Assembly: GCA_028355015.1 (NCBI GenBank) | Contig: JAOMRN010000001.1 | Coordinates: forward strand, 124,001-188,000 | From: MGIIb-O2 sp002494975 | GTDB lineage: Archaea; Thermoplasmatota; Poseidoniia; Poseidoniales; Thalassarchaeaceae | Reading direction: 5' to 3' | DNA: 64,000 bases | Part shown: in pieces, positions 8,446 through 17,666 of the stretch | Layout of the letters: every line of letters begins with the position of its first letter | Numbering within the stretch: position 1 is the first letter of the stretch | The notes under the pieces: model-generated | The model's input: only the letters and a program-made list of their open reading frames with translations | The model's database searches: none | What the model was told of the DNA's origin: nothing | Position numbers and translations under genes: made by a program

Positions 8446-11400
8446 ATGGATGTTCGTAAGAAGGCCATTTTGACTCTCTCAATATTATTATTCAGCAGTT
8501 TTTCATCTTTGGTATTAGCAGATAGTGAAAACAACACTGAATGCATTATTCTTACAGATTGGGATTTTGATTATGAATTATTTGAGAATTCAGATGGAAA
8601 TAGTTCAGTAATATTATCATCAGTTATACATAGATATGTAGTTGAGTTTATTCCTCCCTTTATGAATGGTTCAACTCCTCATCTAATTGATTTGTCCGTA
8701 AATCACGACAGGAATAATCAGTCTATTGGGAACTCTTTGAATTCAAATATTGTTGTTGCAGGTGGTGTAATAGATATTATATTGCCTGAAGAGCCTTATT
8801 TTAGAGATGAGATTCAGCTTTCAGTTGAGACTTTAGAAGCTTCATGTTTTAGAGATATCAGAGTTACGAACTGGAATCAGCCAATTTCAGACCATGAAAT
8901 AACAACTAATCGGACTTGGAGTAATAGCCTATCTGATTTTTCCCAAAATAGTTCAACGAATCTTTCTTTTGAGGGTCGAGGATGGCAACAAAGAATCGGT
9001 CAAAATTTGATTTCTAATGAATTAGGTAGTGGAAATTTTGAGATTACTAATTCGGGAGATATAGATATTGAGTTAGATTTGGATAAGGTATGGTTGAATC
9101 AAACCTATTTTGAAGAAGAATTAGTGGGACAAGAATTTGAAATGCAGGGGCAAGGAAATCTATTTACAAGTCAAGATGGCGTATTTATTTCTGTTAACGT
9201 TACTGATGCTCAATATAACCGAACCCTTTCTCAGGAAGATTTTACAGAGCATCTGATAATTAATGGCGATGGAATAGTTCAGATGTTTAGAAATTCCGAT
9301 GAAGAAGAATCAGTATCTCTAGATGGTCAAATTTCTACGTTCTATTTCGAGTCATTTGATAACAATGGTGTACGAGATTTCCAGCAAATAAACATGGCCG
9401 CATCTGCTACGAGTTTCATTGAATTTGGCGACGGAAATATAGCGCTTGAGTTAGAAGAATTTAGATTAAATGATTTGTGGAGGTATGGAGTCCAAGAAGA
9501 ACAATTATTCAAGTATGTAGGAAATGGAGAGTTTAATTTCATAGTTTCGGATTCGGAGCCATATATCTACTCTAACGGGACCGTTGCTAATTTACACTTT
9601 GAAGAGCGTGATGGTTTGATTATTGTAGATACTCTTAGAGTGGATGGAACCTACAGCGGGGATGTATCAGGTTCCTTTGGTATAATTCGATATATTGGAG
9701 AAAAAACCTCTCAAGTTAATGCATCAGGGGTTAATTTTGAAGTTAATAAGATAAAAAATGAAAATTGGTTCAATGTTTCATCGTTCTCTAATTTTCCGAT
9801 TAATGAAGATTTTACTGCTGAACATAATCTGACATATGAGTATACGGTTCCTCAGTCGAATTGGGAGAATCCAACTGTAAGATATTTGTACATTGAAGAT
9901 AATGGCTCAACTTCTGATGAGTATCCGGAAGTTTCCCCTATTCCAATAGATGTTGAGAGGCCACAAGCTAATTCAATTGATGCGACACCAATAACTAAGG
10001 AAACTGGCGTAGCACCTGAAGTATTATTTTCAGGAGATAAACTTAAAATTTCTAAAAATCTAGATTTCGTACTGTCGGTACTTGTTAAAGATTCAAGAGA
10101 GGAAATTATCGATGGCCATACTGTGAAGGTTATTGACTGGGTTGGCGATTATGGAAATGACAGTTATGCATATGGTAGCATAATAAATGAAGGACTACTA
10201 TCTGGACTTTTTAATTATGTGAATAGATCTGTTATTGTGGATATGGGATTGGATGTTGATGTTGATTTTTATGAGACTCAGAAACTTGATAAAATCCGAT
10301 ATCCATCAGTAATTACAGCCGCCGAAAATACACCTCCATCTTTAGAGTTAATCCAATTTAGAGAAGGTTTTTTGTATGCAGAGGGAGGTCTGGCGCACTT
10401 GGAGATAACAGTCCTAGATGTTGATAATGATATTATTTCTGTTTATGTAGACTTGTCTAATTTTGGGTTGGGAATCATTGAACTTTCGGATAGAGGGTTC
10501 TCAGGAGACGAGGTAATTCACGATAATATTTGGACCGCATTGGTAAATGCAGAAGGTCTTGAATTTGGTAATAAGTCTGTAGATATAGAAATGACAGATA
10601 TTTGGGAAACTATTGCCATAACTAGCAGTATAGAAATACTAAACCCGGCTCCTACTATGTCGTCAATAATCTTCACACCGAGCACGGTTTATCGTGGCGA
10701 TATCGTCAATGTTTCTATTGTTGCAGCCGATGCTCATGGTGTTGAATCGATTTCTTTAGAATTAATGAGTTCAGGAGGCGAATCTGTAGATCTGGTTTTC
10801 ATAGATTCACAGTGGATTGGTCAGTTTACGGTTCCCAATCAAATGGCTCCTGGAGAAAGGCTAATTCCAATTCGAATGATAGATAATTATGGTTCATCTA
10901 GAATAGTCACGGAATATTCATTAAATGGCGAAGTATTTGAATCTCTATTAAAAATAAAAAATGAAGCACCTATGATAGTTAATTATAGCATTTTCAAAGA
11001 TGGCGAATTTTCTAGTGTCGTTCAAGTTCCAATGGATGGTGAACCGATTCCTCAAGTTTTGGAAGTAACTATTAATGATCCAGATGGAATCTCTTCAGTT
11101 CAAGTTAAGATGGGGCGATTAGCACCAATTGGGCAATCTAACGACTGGATTTTGATGAATGATAATGGCCTTGATGGTGATAGAATTTCTGGTGATGGAA
11201 TATATTCTCTAGAAGTTTTTGCACGTTCTAGTTTACCTAATGGTGAGCTTGAAATTTTAGTTAGAGGTACTGATATTTATCTTTCTACAACTCCTCCTGA
11301 TGACCAAAGAGTAGTACTTGATTTGGAGAAAATTGATAATAATCCAGTATCTGAAAATTGGATTCTAGAAAACACCTCTTTTCTAATTATTTTAGGTTTA

Positions 11401-11466
11401 GTATTCACATTAATTTTATCGGCAGTAGGTGTATTGTTGATTTCTCGTAATTCAGAGTTTGAATAA
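8446..11466 (+). CDS. Large secreted, C-terminally anchored surface protein
   Basis: A 1006-aa exported protein. Residues 1-25 form a Sec signal peptide (hydrophobic core ILTLSILLFSSFSSLVL, cleavage near VLADS), and residues 975-998 form a single membrane anchor (FLIILGLVFTLILSAVGVLL) with a short cytoplasmic tail. The body is acidic, Asn/Ser/Thr-rich, with many N-glycosylation-type sequons and beta-rich repeats. The last 400 residues resemble Ig/cadherin-like modules, including a GDGIYSLEVF segment typical of anchored archaeal and bacterial extracellular proteins with a DGLDGD calcium-like turn. A cell-surface adhesin or S-layer-associated role is inferred; no protease or hydrolase motif was seen. 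Confidence 0.82.
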   Translation: MDVRKKAILTLSILLFSSFSSLVLADSENNTECIILTDWDFDYELFENSDGNSSVILSSVIHRYVVEFIPPFMNGSTPHLIDLSVNHDRNNQSIGNSLNSNIVVAGGVIDIILPEEPYFRDEIQLSVETLEASCFRDIRVTNWNQPISDHEITTNRTWSNSLSDFSQNSSTNLSFEGRGWQQRIGQNLISNELGSGNFEITNSGDIDIELDLDKVWLNQTYFEEELVGQEFEMQGQGNLFTSQDGVFISVNVTDAQYNRTLSQEDFTEHLIINGDGIVQMFRNSDEEESVSLDGQISTFYFESFDNNGVRDFQQINMAASATSFIEFGDGNIALELEEFRLNDLWRYGVQEEQLFKYVGNGEFNFIVSDSEPYIYSNGTVANLHFEERDGLIIVDTLRVDGTYSGDVSGSFGIIRYIGEKTSQVNASGVNFEVNKIKNENWFNVSSFSNFPINEDFTAEHNLTYEYTVPQSNWENPTVRYLYIEDNGSTSDEYPEVSPIPIDVERPQANSIDATPITKETGVAPEVLFSGDKLKISKNLDFVLSVLVKDSREEIIDGHTVKVIDWVGDYGNDSYAYGSIINEGLLSGLFNYVNRSVIVDMGLDVDVDFYETQKLDKIRYPSVITAAENTPPSLELIQFREGFLYAEGGLAHLEITVLDVDNDIISVYVDLSNFGLGIIELSDRGFSGDEVIHDNIWTALVNAEGLEFGNKSVDIEMTDIWETIAITSSIEILNPAPTMSSIIFTPSTVYRGDIVNVSIVAADAHGVESISLELMSSGGESVDLVFIDSQWIGQFTVPNQMAPGERLIPIRMIDNYGSSRIVTEYSLNGEVFESLLKIKNEAPMIVNYSIFKDGEFSSVVQVPMDGEPIPQVLEVTINDPDGISSVQVKMGRLAPIGQSNDWILMNDNGLDGDRISGDGIYSLEVFARSSLPNGELEILVRGTDIYLSTTPPDDQRVVLDLEKIDNNPVSENWILENTSFLIILGLVFTLILSAVGVLLISRNSEFE

Positions 11467-11468
11467 AT

Positions 11469-11543
11469 TGGTACGAGTGCCGGGATTTGAACCCGGGTTC
11501 AGGCGTTGGCAACGCCCGGTGATAACCACTACACTACACTCGT
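11469..11543 (-). tRNA. tRNA-Gly (GCC anticodon), CCA encoded
   Basis: On the minus strand the cloverleaf closes with acceptor ACGAGTG pairing CACTCGT, then discriminator A and an encoded CCA. The anticodon loop is TTGCCAA between stem strands GGGCG and CGCCT (one G-U pair), giving anticodon GCC for glycine. The T arm is CCGGG-TTCAAAT-CCCGG. No intron is seen. It sits 2 bp after the stop of the surface protein gene, on the opposite strand. Confidence 0.95.
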
Positions 11544-11572
11544 ATGTATATTGGGAAACCTGAGTCACTTTT

Positions 11573-11950
11573 CTACGCGTCGGTCTGAGTTTGAGACAAT
11601 TGCTGTAATAATGATTGTATTTTTTTTCTAGTTTTTCTGTAGAAATCGATTGACTTTCCAAAAGGGTCTTCTAACCCCCAATCTTCTGAAATTACTAAAT
11701 TTGGGCATTTAACACCACAACCCATACTAATTATTTTATTGAATGATTCTGCGTTTATATTATCTATAGATTTTGGATATTGATTCTTAATTTCAATTCC
11801 CAATTCTTCGATAACTAATATTGCATTTTTTGCTATTTTTTGGCCAGGATTTGTGCCTGCAGATTGTGCTTCAAAACCCATATCTTTCGCTAAAGATTCA
11901 GCCATTTGGCTTCTACATGTGTTCCCCACACATACGAATAGAAGTTTCAT
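11573..11950 (-). CDS. Low-molecular-weight phosphatase / ArsC-like reductase
   Basis: A 125-aa protein of the LMW tyrosine phosphatase fold. The CX5R phosphate loop is CVGNTCRSQMAESLA directly at the N terminus, and the aspartate loop is WGLEDPFG. A second cysteine pair in MGCGVKCP matches the redox cysteines of thioredoxin-coupled arsenate reductases, so arsenate reduction is more likely than protein dephosphorylation. ATG 11950 is chosen over a TTG at 11962 because the phosphate loop begins at residue 7, as usual. No arsenic transporter or ArsR regulator is adjacent. Confidence 0.82.
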   Translation of the reverse strand: MKLLFVCVGNTCRSQMAESLAKDMGFEAQSAGTNPGQKIAKNAILVIEELGIEIKNQYPKSIDNINAESFNKIISMGCGVKCPNLVISEDWGLEDPFGKSIDFYRKTRKKIQSLLQQLSQTQTDA

Positions 11951-12062
11951 GTTAATATACAAATTGTTTCGCTTAATTAAATAAACTACAATAGTTTCTT
12001 GCGAATAATGTAGAAGTAATGTTAACTAGGGTTGAAGTATCATTTACTCTGCCCATTAATTA

Positions 12063-13076
12063 ATGTCCGATGTTCCAATTCGTCATCATCAAGGTAGTTC
12101 TGAGCAAAATGAAGAGAAACCAGAGGCATCATCTGAACAAAAAGCTCAGATGGAACAAGCATATCAACAGATGCAGAGGAAACTTAGAATTAATAAAATT
12201 GACGAAGATATTAAACATAAAATCATGGTATTATCAGGTAAAGGAGGAGTTGGTAAATCTACTGTTGCCACCGGCCTAGCCTTATCTTTAGCACGTATGG
12301 GTAAAAAAGTAGGCATTATGGATATTGACATAACCGGTCCAAATGTTCCCAAGATGCTTGGTTTAGAAGGAACTGATTTACATGTTGAGAATGGAAGAAT
12401 ACATCCAGCAATCGGTGCCCATGGGATAAAAGTAATTTCTATGGCTTTCCTAATTGAAGATCCTGATAAGCCCGTAATTTGGCGTGGTCCAATAAAATTA
12501 GGAGCAATTAATCAATTCATCGGCGATGTTGAGTGGGGTGAATTAGACGCATTAATCATAGATTTCCCTCCGGGTACTAGTGATGAGCCTTTGACCGTAT
12601 CTCAAAGTCTCCCAACAATCGATGGAGTGGTGATTGTAACCACTCCTCAAGAAGTTGCACTCTTAGATAGTCGCAAGTCAATAAATTTCGCTAAAACAAT
12701 TTCAATTCCTGTAATTGGTGTGGTAGAAAATATGAGTGGCTATACCATTAAAGGAGAAACAGAACCAAATACAAAAATTGCAATTCACGGGCCTAGCGGC
12801 AGTTTAATTGAGACTAATTCCGATAGTGAGGGTAATTGGTCAATTACTCTTGATGTGTTCAAGAGCGGAGGCGGAGAAGATGCGGCAGGAAATCTTTCAG
12901 TGCCATTCTTAGGATCTTTACCTTTTGACCCCGGAATTGTTCGCGGCGGAGATGATGGTGTTCACCGAATTGTTGCCGAGCCCAGTGGGGCTACGGCTCA
13001 AGCCTTTGATAAAATAGTAGAAAAGGTCATTGAAACATTAGAAAAGCCTAGCAGTCCAACAGTTCGCATATCTTAG
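12063..13076 (+). CDS. Mrp/ApbC-type P-loop ATPase lacking all cysteines
   Basis: A 337-aa deviant-Walker ATPase of the Mrp/ApbC/Nbp35 family, which normally carries and transfers Fe-S clusters. The Walker A GKGGVGKST is at residues 59-67, MDIDITGPNVP follows, and PPGTSDE is present. After GVVENMSGY (residue 226) the family normally has a CxxC cluster-binding motif. Here residues about 228-265 are a replacement segment with a beta-hairpin repeat look (GETEPNTKIAIHGPSGS then DSEGNWSITLD), after which FKSGGGEDAA resumes the family. The whole protein contains no cysteine. ATPase function looks intact, but a cluster-bridging role as in other Mrp proteins is doubtful. Confidence 0.88.
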   Translation: MSDVPIRHHQGSSEQNEEKPEASSEQKAQMEQAYQQMQRKLRINKIDEDIKHKIMVLSGKGGVGKSTVATGLALSLARMGKKVGIMDIDITGPNVPKMLGLEGTDLHVENGRIHPAIGAHGIKVISMAFLIEDPDKPVIWRGPIKLGAINQFIGDVEWGELDALIIDFPPGTSDEPLTVSQSLPTIDGVVIVTTPQEVALLDSRKSINFAKTISIPVIGVVENMSGYTIKGETEPNTKIAIHGPSGSLIETNSDSEGNWSITLDVFKSGGGEDAAGNLSVPFLGSLPFDPGIVRGGDDGVHRIVAEPSGATAQAFDKIVEKVIETLEKPSSPTVRIS

Positions 13077-13104
13077 AGTCTTATCTCATCTAAGGGTCAA
13101 TTTG

Positions 13105-15234
13105 ATGATGGTGTTCCATCTCGGACATATTGATAGTATGGCTGTAGGGACTAGCATCTATCTAACTTGGATTACCAGTGCTATAGTAATAAGCATAGCA
13201 CTAATGCCTTTTTTTAAACCAGATTATGCTAAAATACGTATGTCTGGCTTTGTCGATATGTTTAGAAGATACTGGGCACATATGATAGTAGTGTTTTCAG
13301 TTTATTTATGGAAAGATATACTTGACCAATTAGACAGGATTCTTATGGCAAATACTCAACTTGACATGACCCCATATGTCTATGCAATCGAAGGTGACAT
13401 AGTTTTATGGATTCAAGAATCATTAAGCAATTCGATATTATCTGTAGGTCTAACTCATTTTTATGTTATGGGATTTATGGCAGTAACGTTCTCATCTTTC
13501 GTTTATCCGATATTTTTTGATGACCGATATATGGCAGATAGAGTATCATTATCTATGTTTTGGGTGTATATCTTAGCTATACCATTTTATTTATTTTTCA
13601 ATGTGAGGGTGACAGGTAATTATATCCCCGGAATGGAAACAATAGCGTATGACTTAACTCCTGAAATTCATAATTGGTTTATCCAAATAGACCCATTTAC
13701 TAATGGGATGCCTAGTTTACATATTGGGCTTCCATTTGCAATATGGCTGACTATGGAAAGATGGGATTCAGATGAGAGGTGGTTACGCTATCGAAGATTA
13801 TTATTACTATTTATCACAATCACAGCATTCACAATTTTATATCTTGGAATACATTGGGTTTCAGACATAATAGGTGGAATTTTAGTAGCAGTAATTGCTG
13901 TTGAAATAACTTCAAAGACACATAAACCTATTTGGCAGTTTGCAGATGAACGTCTGTTTTCCCGAAGATTAGCACGTGCTATTGATGATCCCAAGAAGTG
14001 GTTTTCTGAGAGTTGGGTTTTAGTTAAAAGTGTATTTCAACCACTTCAGAAACCTAGTTCTAGCCAAACTAAGGCATTTATTGCGGTTCTATTGATATTA
14101 ACTAGTAGTGTGTTATTATGGGATGCTACTCATCAAGATTTCCCTATTGAAGGGGTCAATCCAACCAAATCCGCTGGTTCTGAGGGTTGGGTCGTTGGAG
14201 TCGAAGAAATTAATGATGAAGTCAAAATCAAACTTTGGAATGTTAGTACCCAGAATGAGAAACTTATATCTGGTATAAATTGGATTAATCCTCCTAGTAT
14301 TGAATTATCTAATAATAGTCTAGTATTATTTGATAATTCACATTTAGATTATTTTAATTTGGATAATATCTCTTCGGACGTAATAGAACCAATATTTAGT
14401 ATTCAAGAAGAAATGAATTTACAACAGGTATCAATCGGTCAAAATACTAATGGTAATCCGTTTTTAGTTTTAGTTAAAAATAGTACAATCGAAATAATAG
14501 ATGTTTTTACAAGTCAAATATTAATTTCAAATGAAATTAATAATTTAACTACGATTGAGGCATCTGATTCCTTCATTGCTTCTGCATTTAACACTGAAAA
14601 TGGTCCAATTATCAACGTCACGACATTATTCAATCCAAATGGTTTCAGATCTAATATAATTATTGAAAGATTTTCTAACGATCTGAATGATGAATATTTG
14701 GAAGGATTATTTGAAGTCCCTGTTGATTATAACAATTCTACAATCTTAGATATAGAAATGGATGGTAATTTTCTTGTTGCGTTAGTTGACATCGGACCAT
14801 TGAACCGTCTTATCTTAATAGATTTGTTAAGCGGAAAGCAGGAAATGATTTCCAATCCACTTTGGCCTGCTGAATCTCCAAGTATTGATGGTAACAACAT
14901 AGCATTTTTACAAAGACCAATATCAGGGTCTGATTCTAATTTCGATCCTCTTGAATATAATCGAGAAGTATTCCTATGGGATATTATGGGCAGCAATGAA
15001 TGGGTTCAGATTACTCATGATGATTTTAATCAATATAATCCATATATGCTGAGTGATGGTATTACTTGGATTACAATCGATGAAGATGGGAACTCTGAAT
15101 TAGTAATCTATTCGTTAGAAAAAACTTTTGAGGAGTACTCTTCAGTTGTTTTACAATCTGCAATTGTAATGCTTATACCATTGTTATTAGTTTGGTCTCA
15201 TCAATCAGCTTTAGAAAGAAGATCAGAATATTAA
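13105..15234 (+). CDS. PAP2-family membrane phosphatase fused to a propeller-like domain
   Basis: About 709 aa. The N-terminal 270 residues hold about six membrane segments and the PAP2 lipid-phosphatase core: MPSLHIGLPFA (family PSGH-like) near residue 200 and GIHWVSDIIGG near 250, as in inositol-phosphoceramide-synthase-type PAP2 proteins. Residues about 340-680 are soluble, with recurring ISG-WN, LLSGKQ and ITWITIDEDGN segments that look like beta-propeller blades. A last membrane segment (AIVMLIPLLLVW) anchors the C terminus. A lipid phosphotransferase or phosphatase with a sensory or scaffolding extracellular domain is inferred. ATG 13105 or 13108 are both possible; a TTG lies at 13102. 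Confidence 0.75.
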   Translation: MMVFHLGHIDSMAVGTSIYLTWITSAIVISIALMPFFKPDYAKIRMSGFVDMFRRYWAHMIVVFSVYLWKDILDQLDRILMANTQLDMTPYVYAIEGDIVLWIQESLSNSILSVGLTHFYVMGFMAVTFSSFVYPIFFDDRYMADRVSLSMFWVYILAIPFYLFFNVRVTGNYIPGMETIAYDLTPEIHNWFIQIDPFTNGMPSLHIGLPFAIWLTMERWDSDERWLRYRRLLLLFITITAFTILYLGIHWVSDIIGGILVAVIAVEITSKTHKPIWQFADERLFSRRLARAIDDPKKWFSESWVLVKSVFQPLQKPSSSQTKAFIAVLLILTSSVLLWDATHQDFPIEGVNPTKSAGSEGWVVGVEEINDEVKIKLWNVSTQNEKLISGINWINPPSIELSNNSLVLFDNSHLDYFNLDNISSDVIEPIFSIQEEMNLQQVSIGQNTNGNPFLVLVKNSTIEIIDVFTSQILISNEINNLTTIEASDSFIASAFNTENGPIINVTTLFNPNGFRSNIIIERFSNDLNDEYLEGLFEVPVDYNNSTILDIEMDGNFLVALVDIGPLNRLILIDLLSGKQEMISNPLWPAESPSIDGNNIAFLQRPISGSDSNFDPLEYNREVFLWDIMGSNEWVQITHDDFNQYNPYMLSDGITWITIDEDGNSELVIYSLEKTFEEYSSVVLQSAIVMLIPLLLVWSHQSALERRSEY

Positions 15235-16340
15235 AGTTCGGCATATCTGAACATTTCGTCTAAAGAAAACTTGGCTTTTTCTATTATTTTTTGGTCTAAT
15301 TCAATAATTTGTTCAGCACGTGGTTCTCTTAGAGCTTGTAAAATATCTTCTAATAACGTTGCTTTCATATGCCTACACATAACACAAGTTCCCATAATGT
15401 TCAATTTTTGTTTTGTTTCTGCCATGACTCTATCTGCAGTCCCACATTCCGTAATTAGCATAATGTCGGTCATCCCTTCTTGGCCTAATCTTATTGATTC
15501 TTTAATCAATACTTCACTACTTCCAATTATATCACTTTCTTCTAAAACATCTGCTGCACATTCTGGATGACTTAAAACTTGTAAGTCAATTCCGATATTT
15601 TTAGCTCTTTCCTTCCATGATAATACTTTTTCTCCAGTGAACAGTGCATGAACTTCACAGACTCCGTCATAGATTATAACTTCCTTCTTACCTCTAAGAG
15701 AATTTTGTAAATGCTCGCCCATGAACTTATCAGGTACAAAAATCAATTTATTACCCGGTAAGTTTTCACATATTTTCAAGTAATTACTACTAGTTACACA
15801 CACATCAACTTCTGCTTTTACTTCTGCGGTAGTATTGATATAACAAGCTACGGGGACTCCAGGATATTTTTCTCTTAAATCCCTTACATCTTGAGCCGTA
15901 ATACTTTCAGATAGAGAACATCCAGCTTCAGGTGAAGGGTGTAAAACTAGCTTATCTGGACTTAATATTTTAGCAGTTTCCGCCATAAATCTCACACTTG
16001 AAAATAAGATTATTTGTTGTTCTGCATCTCTAGCAGATTTAGATAATGAGTAACTATCTGATACCTCATCGGCTACACCATATACTATGTCGGGTGTTTG
16101 ATATGAATGAGCTATCAAGTAGACATCCTTTTCTTTCTTTAATTGATTTATCTCTAATGTGTAAGGTGCTATTGTCTTACAGTGTTCAACAGTCCATCTT
16201 TTAGGTTGTCTAATTACTTCACTTAGCCTAATAGCCTCTTCTTCGAGTTGTTGTTCTGAGAATACTTTGGGCACTATTTTCCCACGCGGATTAGGTGCTA
16301 ACGGTAGGTCCATAGACATACTAATACAGTCATTGGTCAT
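15231..16340 (-). CDS. nadA: Quinolinate synthase
   Basis: [4Fe-4S] enzyme that condenses iminoaspartate with dihydroxyacetone phosphate to quinolinate in de novo NAD synthesis; 369 aa. The three cluster cysteines are visible in VACYINTTAEVK, ITECGTADRV and GTCVMCRHMKATLLEDI, with EAGCSLSESI and AHSYQTPDIVYG as further family landmarks. The start is ATG 16340 with GAGG 7 nt upstream. It overlaps the stop of the PAP2 gene by 4 nt on the opposite strand. NadB and NadC partners are not in the window. Confidence 0.95.
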   Translation of the reverse strand: MTNDCISMSMDLPLAPNPRGKIVPKVFSEQQLEEEAIRLSEVIRQPKRWTVEHCKTIAPYTLEINQLKKEKDVYLIAHSYQTPDIVYGVADEVSDSYSLSKSARDAEQQIILFSSVRFMAETAKILSPDKLVLHPSPEAGCSLSESITAQDVRDLREKYPGVPVACYINTTAEVKAEVDVCVTSSNYLKICENLPGNKLIFVPDKFMGEHLQNSLRGKKEVIIYDGVCEVHALFTGEKVLSWKERAKNIGIDLQVLSHPECAADVLEESDIIGSSEVLIKESIRLGQEGMTDIMLITECGTADRVMAETKQKLNIMGTCVMCRHMKATLLEDILQALREPRAEQIIELDQKIIEKAKFSLDEMFRYAEL

Positions 16341-16359
16341 GTTTAACCTCTTTCAAGGT

Positions 16360-17037
16360 ATGTCACCTCCGATGCACATGGGAGAAGAGTTGGTGCCAAT
16401 ATGGAAACAGTCTAAAATTCTCCACAAAGGTGCTGAGGCGGTAGTAATTTCAGGATATTGGATGGGTGCTAAGGCAGTATTAAAAATTCGTAATCCTCGT
16501 TCTTATCGCCATCCTGACTTAGATCGTAGGTTAACACGCCAGCGACTATCTGTAGAAGTCCGAGTATTGAAAAAACTCCATTCTTCAGAGTTATCTTGTC
16601 CTTCATTATTGGATGCAGATTTAGATAAAGGTTGGATTCTGTTAAGTCATATTGAAGGAGAAACCTTGTATGACTCATTAGCATCTGGTAGGTCAGGATT
16701 TGAAGAGATTAGAAAATTAGGTAAATTAATACGTCAAATGCATAATTTAGGTCTATCTCATGGTGATCTGACAACTCATAATATTATGATTAATGATTCT
16801 AACTCTCTCTTTCTTATTGATTTTGGTCTTTCTAAAATCGCTCCTGAAATAGAACAGTTAGGGCTTGATTTACAGGTATTAAATGAATGCCTAAATGCAA
16901 GTCATCATGAGTTTGAAGACGCAATTGATGTATTGGTCGATGGATATCTTTCATTTTCAGACACATTTTCGCCATCTGGAAAAGAAGTTATTGAAAGATT
17001 TAATTCTATTAGAGGTCGGGTGAGATATCATGCCTAA
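16360..17037 (+). CDS. bud32: Bud32, Kae1-associated atypical kinase (KEOPS subunit)
   Basis: Small RIO-like kinase/ATPase of the KEOPS complex, which makes t6A on tRNAs reading ANN codons. With ATG 16360 it is 225 aa, matching stand-alone archaeal Bud32. The catalytic loop is LSHGDLTTHNIMI and the metal-binding motif is LIDFGLS; AKAVLKIRNPRSYRHPDLD at the N terminus is the family nucleotide-binding region. Longer starts back to 16267 would overlap nadA and are less likely. Here it is separate from Kae1, which is fused to Bud32 in some euryarchaea. Its stop overlaps the next gene by 8 nt. Confidence 0.93.
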   Translation: MSPPMHMGEELVPIWKQSKILHKGAEAVVISGYWMGAKAVLKIRNPRSYRHPDLDRRLTRQRLSVEVRVLKKLHSSELSCPSLLDADLDKGWILLSHIEGETLYDSLASGRSGFEEIRKLGKLIRQMHNLGLSHGDLTTHNIMINDSNSLFLIDFGLSKIAPEIEQLGLDLQVLNECLNASHHEFEDAIDVLVDGYLSFSDTFSPSGKEVIERFNSIRGRVRYHA

Positions 17038-17635
17038 TGAATTGAAAATTCTTTTTGCAACAAGCAATAAAAATAAGATTAAAGAAGCCAGAGTTGTATT
17101 ACAGCCATTGGGTTATTCAGTTCAGCAATTATTAATCAATGGTGCTCCTCCTGATTTCATAGAACCACAAACTGAAGATATTGGAATAATTTCCAAATCT
17201 AAAGTCAGGCAGTCTCTAGAAATGATTTCTGGAACAGAGTTCTCTGGTTTTTCAATTTTAGTTGAAGATTCAGGATTATTTATCAATAATCTAGGTGATT
17301 TCCCTGGTGTTTATTCATCATATATACAGAAAACTATAGGAAATGACGGCATTATCAAAATTCTAGAAGATAATAAGAATCGTCAAGCCGAATATCGTGC
17401 GTGCTCTATACTTTATCAAAATGGTAAATACTTTGAATCATTAGGGATTTGTTCAGGTAAAATTTCTACTGAAATTCGAGGTTCCAATGGATTTGGTTTT
17501 GACCCAATTTTCATTCCTGATTCAGGAGATGGCAGAACATTTGGGGAAATGTCACAGTCGGAAAAAGACTCTAAATCTCATCGTGGAAAATCTCTGAGAA
17601 TTCTTTATGAAGAACTTAGGGGGCCGTCAGAGTGA
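17030..17635 (+). CDS. XTP/dITP diphosphatase (HAM1/RdgB family)
   Basis: Nucleotide-pool cleaning enzyme that hydrolyses (d)ITP and XTP to monophosphates; 201 aa. Landmarks are FATSNKNKIKEARVVL at the N terminus, VEDSGLFINNLGDFPGVYS, GFGFDPIFIP, and SEKDSKSHRGKSLR at the C terminus. ATG 17030 lies inside the end of bud32 (8-nt overlap), so translation is probably coupled. A Bud32 next to a HAM1-type gene is a recurrent archaeal arrangement. Confidence 0.93.
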   Translation: MPNELKILFATSNKNKIKEARVVLQPLGYSVQQLLINGAPPDFIEPQTEDIGIISKSKVRQSLEMISGTEFSGFSILVEDSGLFINNLGDFPGVYSSYIQKTIGNDGIIKILEDNKNRQAEYRACSILYQNGKYFESLGICSGKISTEIRGSNGFGFDPIFIPDSGDGRTFGEMSQSEKDSKSHRGKSLRILYEELRGPSE

Positions 17636-17666
17636 AGATAGGTAACCGGGTCGAAGGTACGATAGT

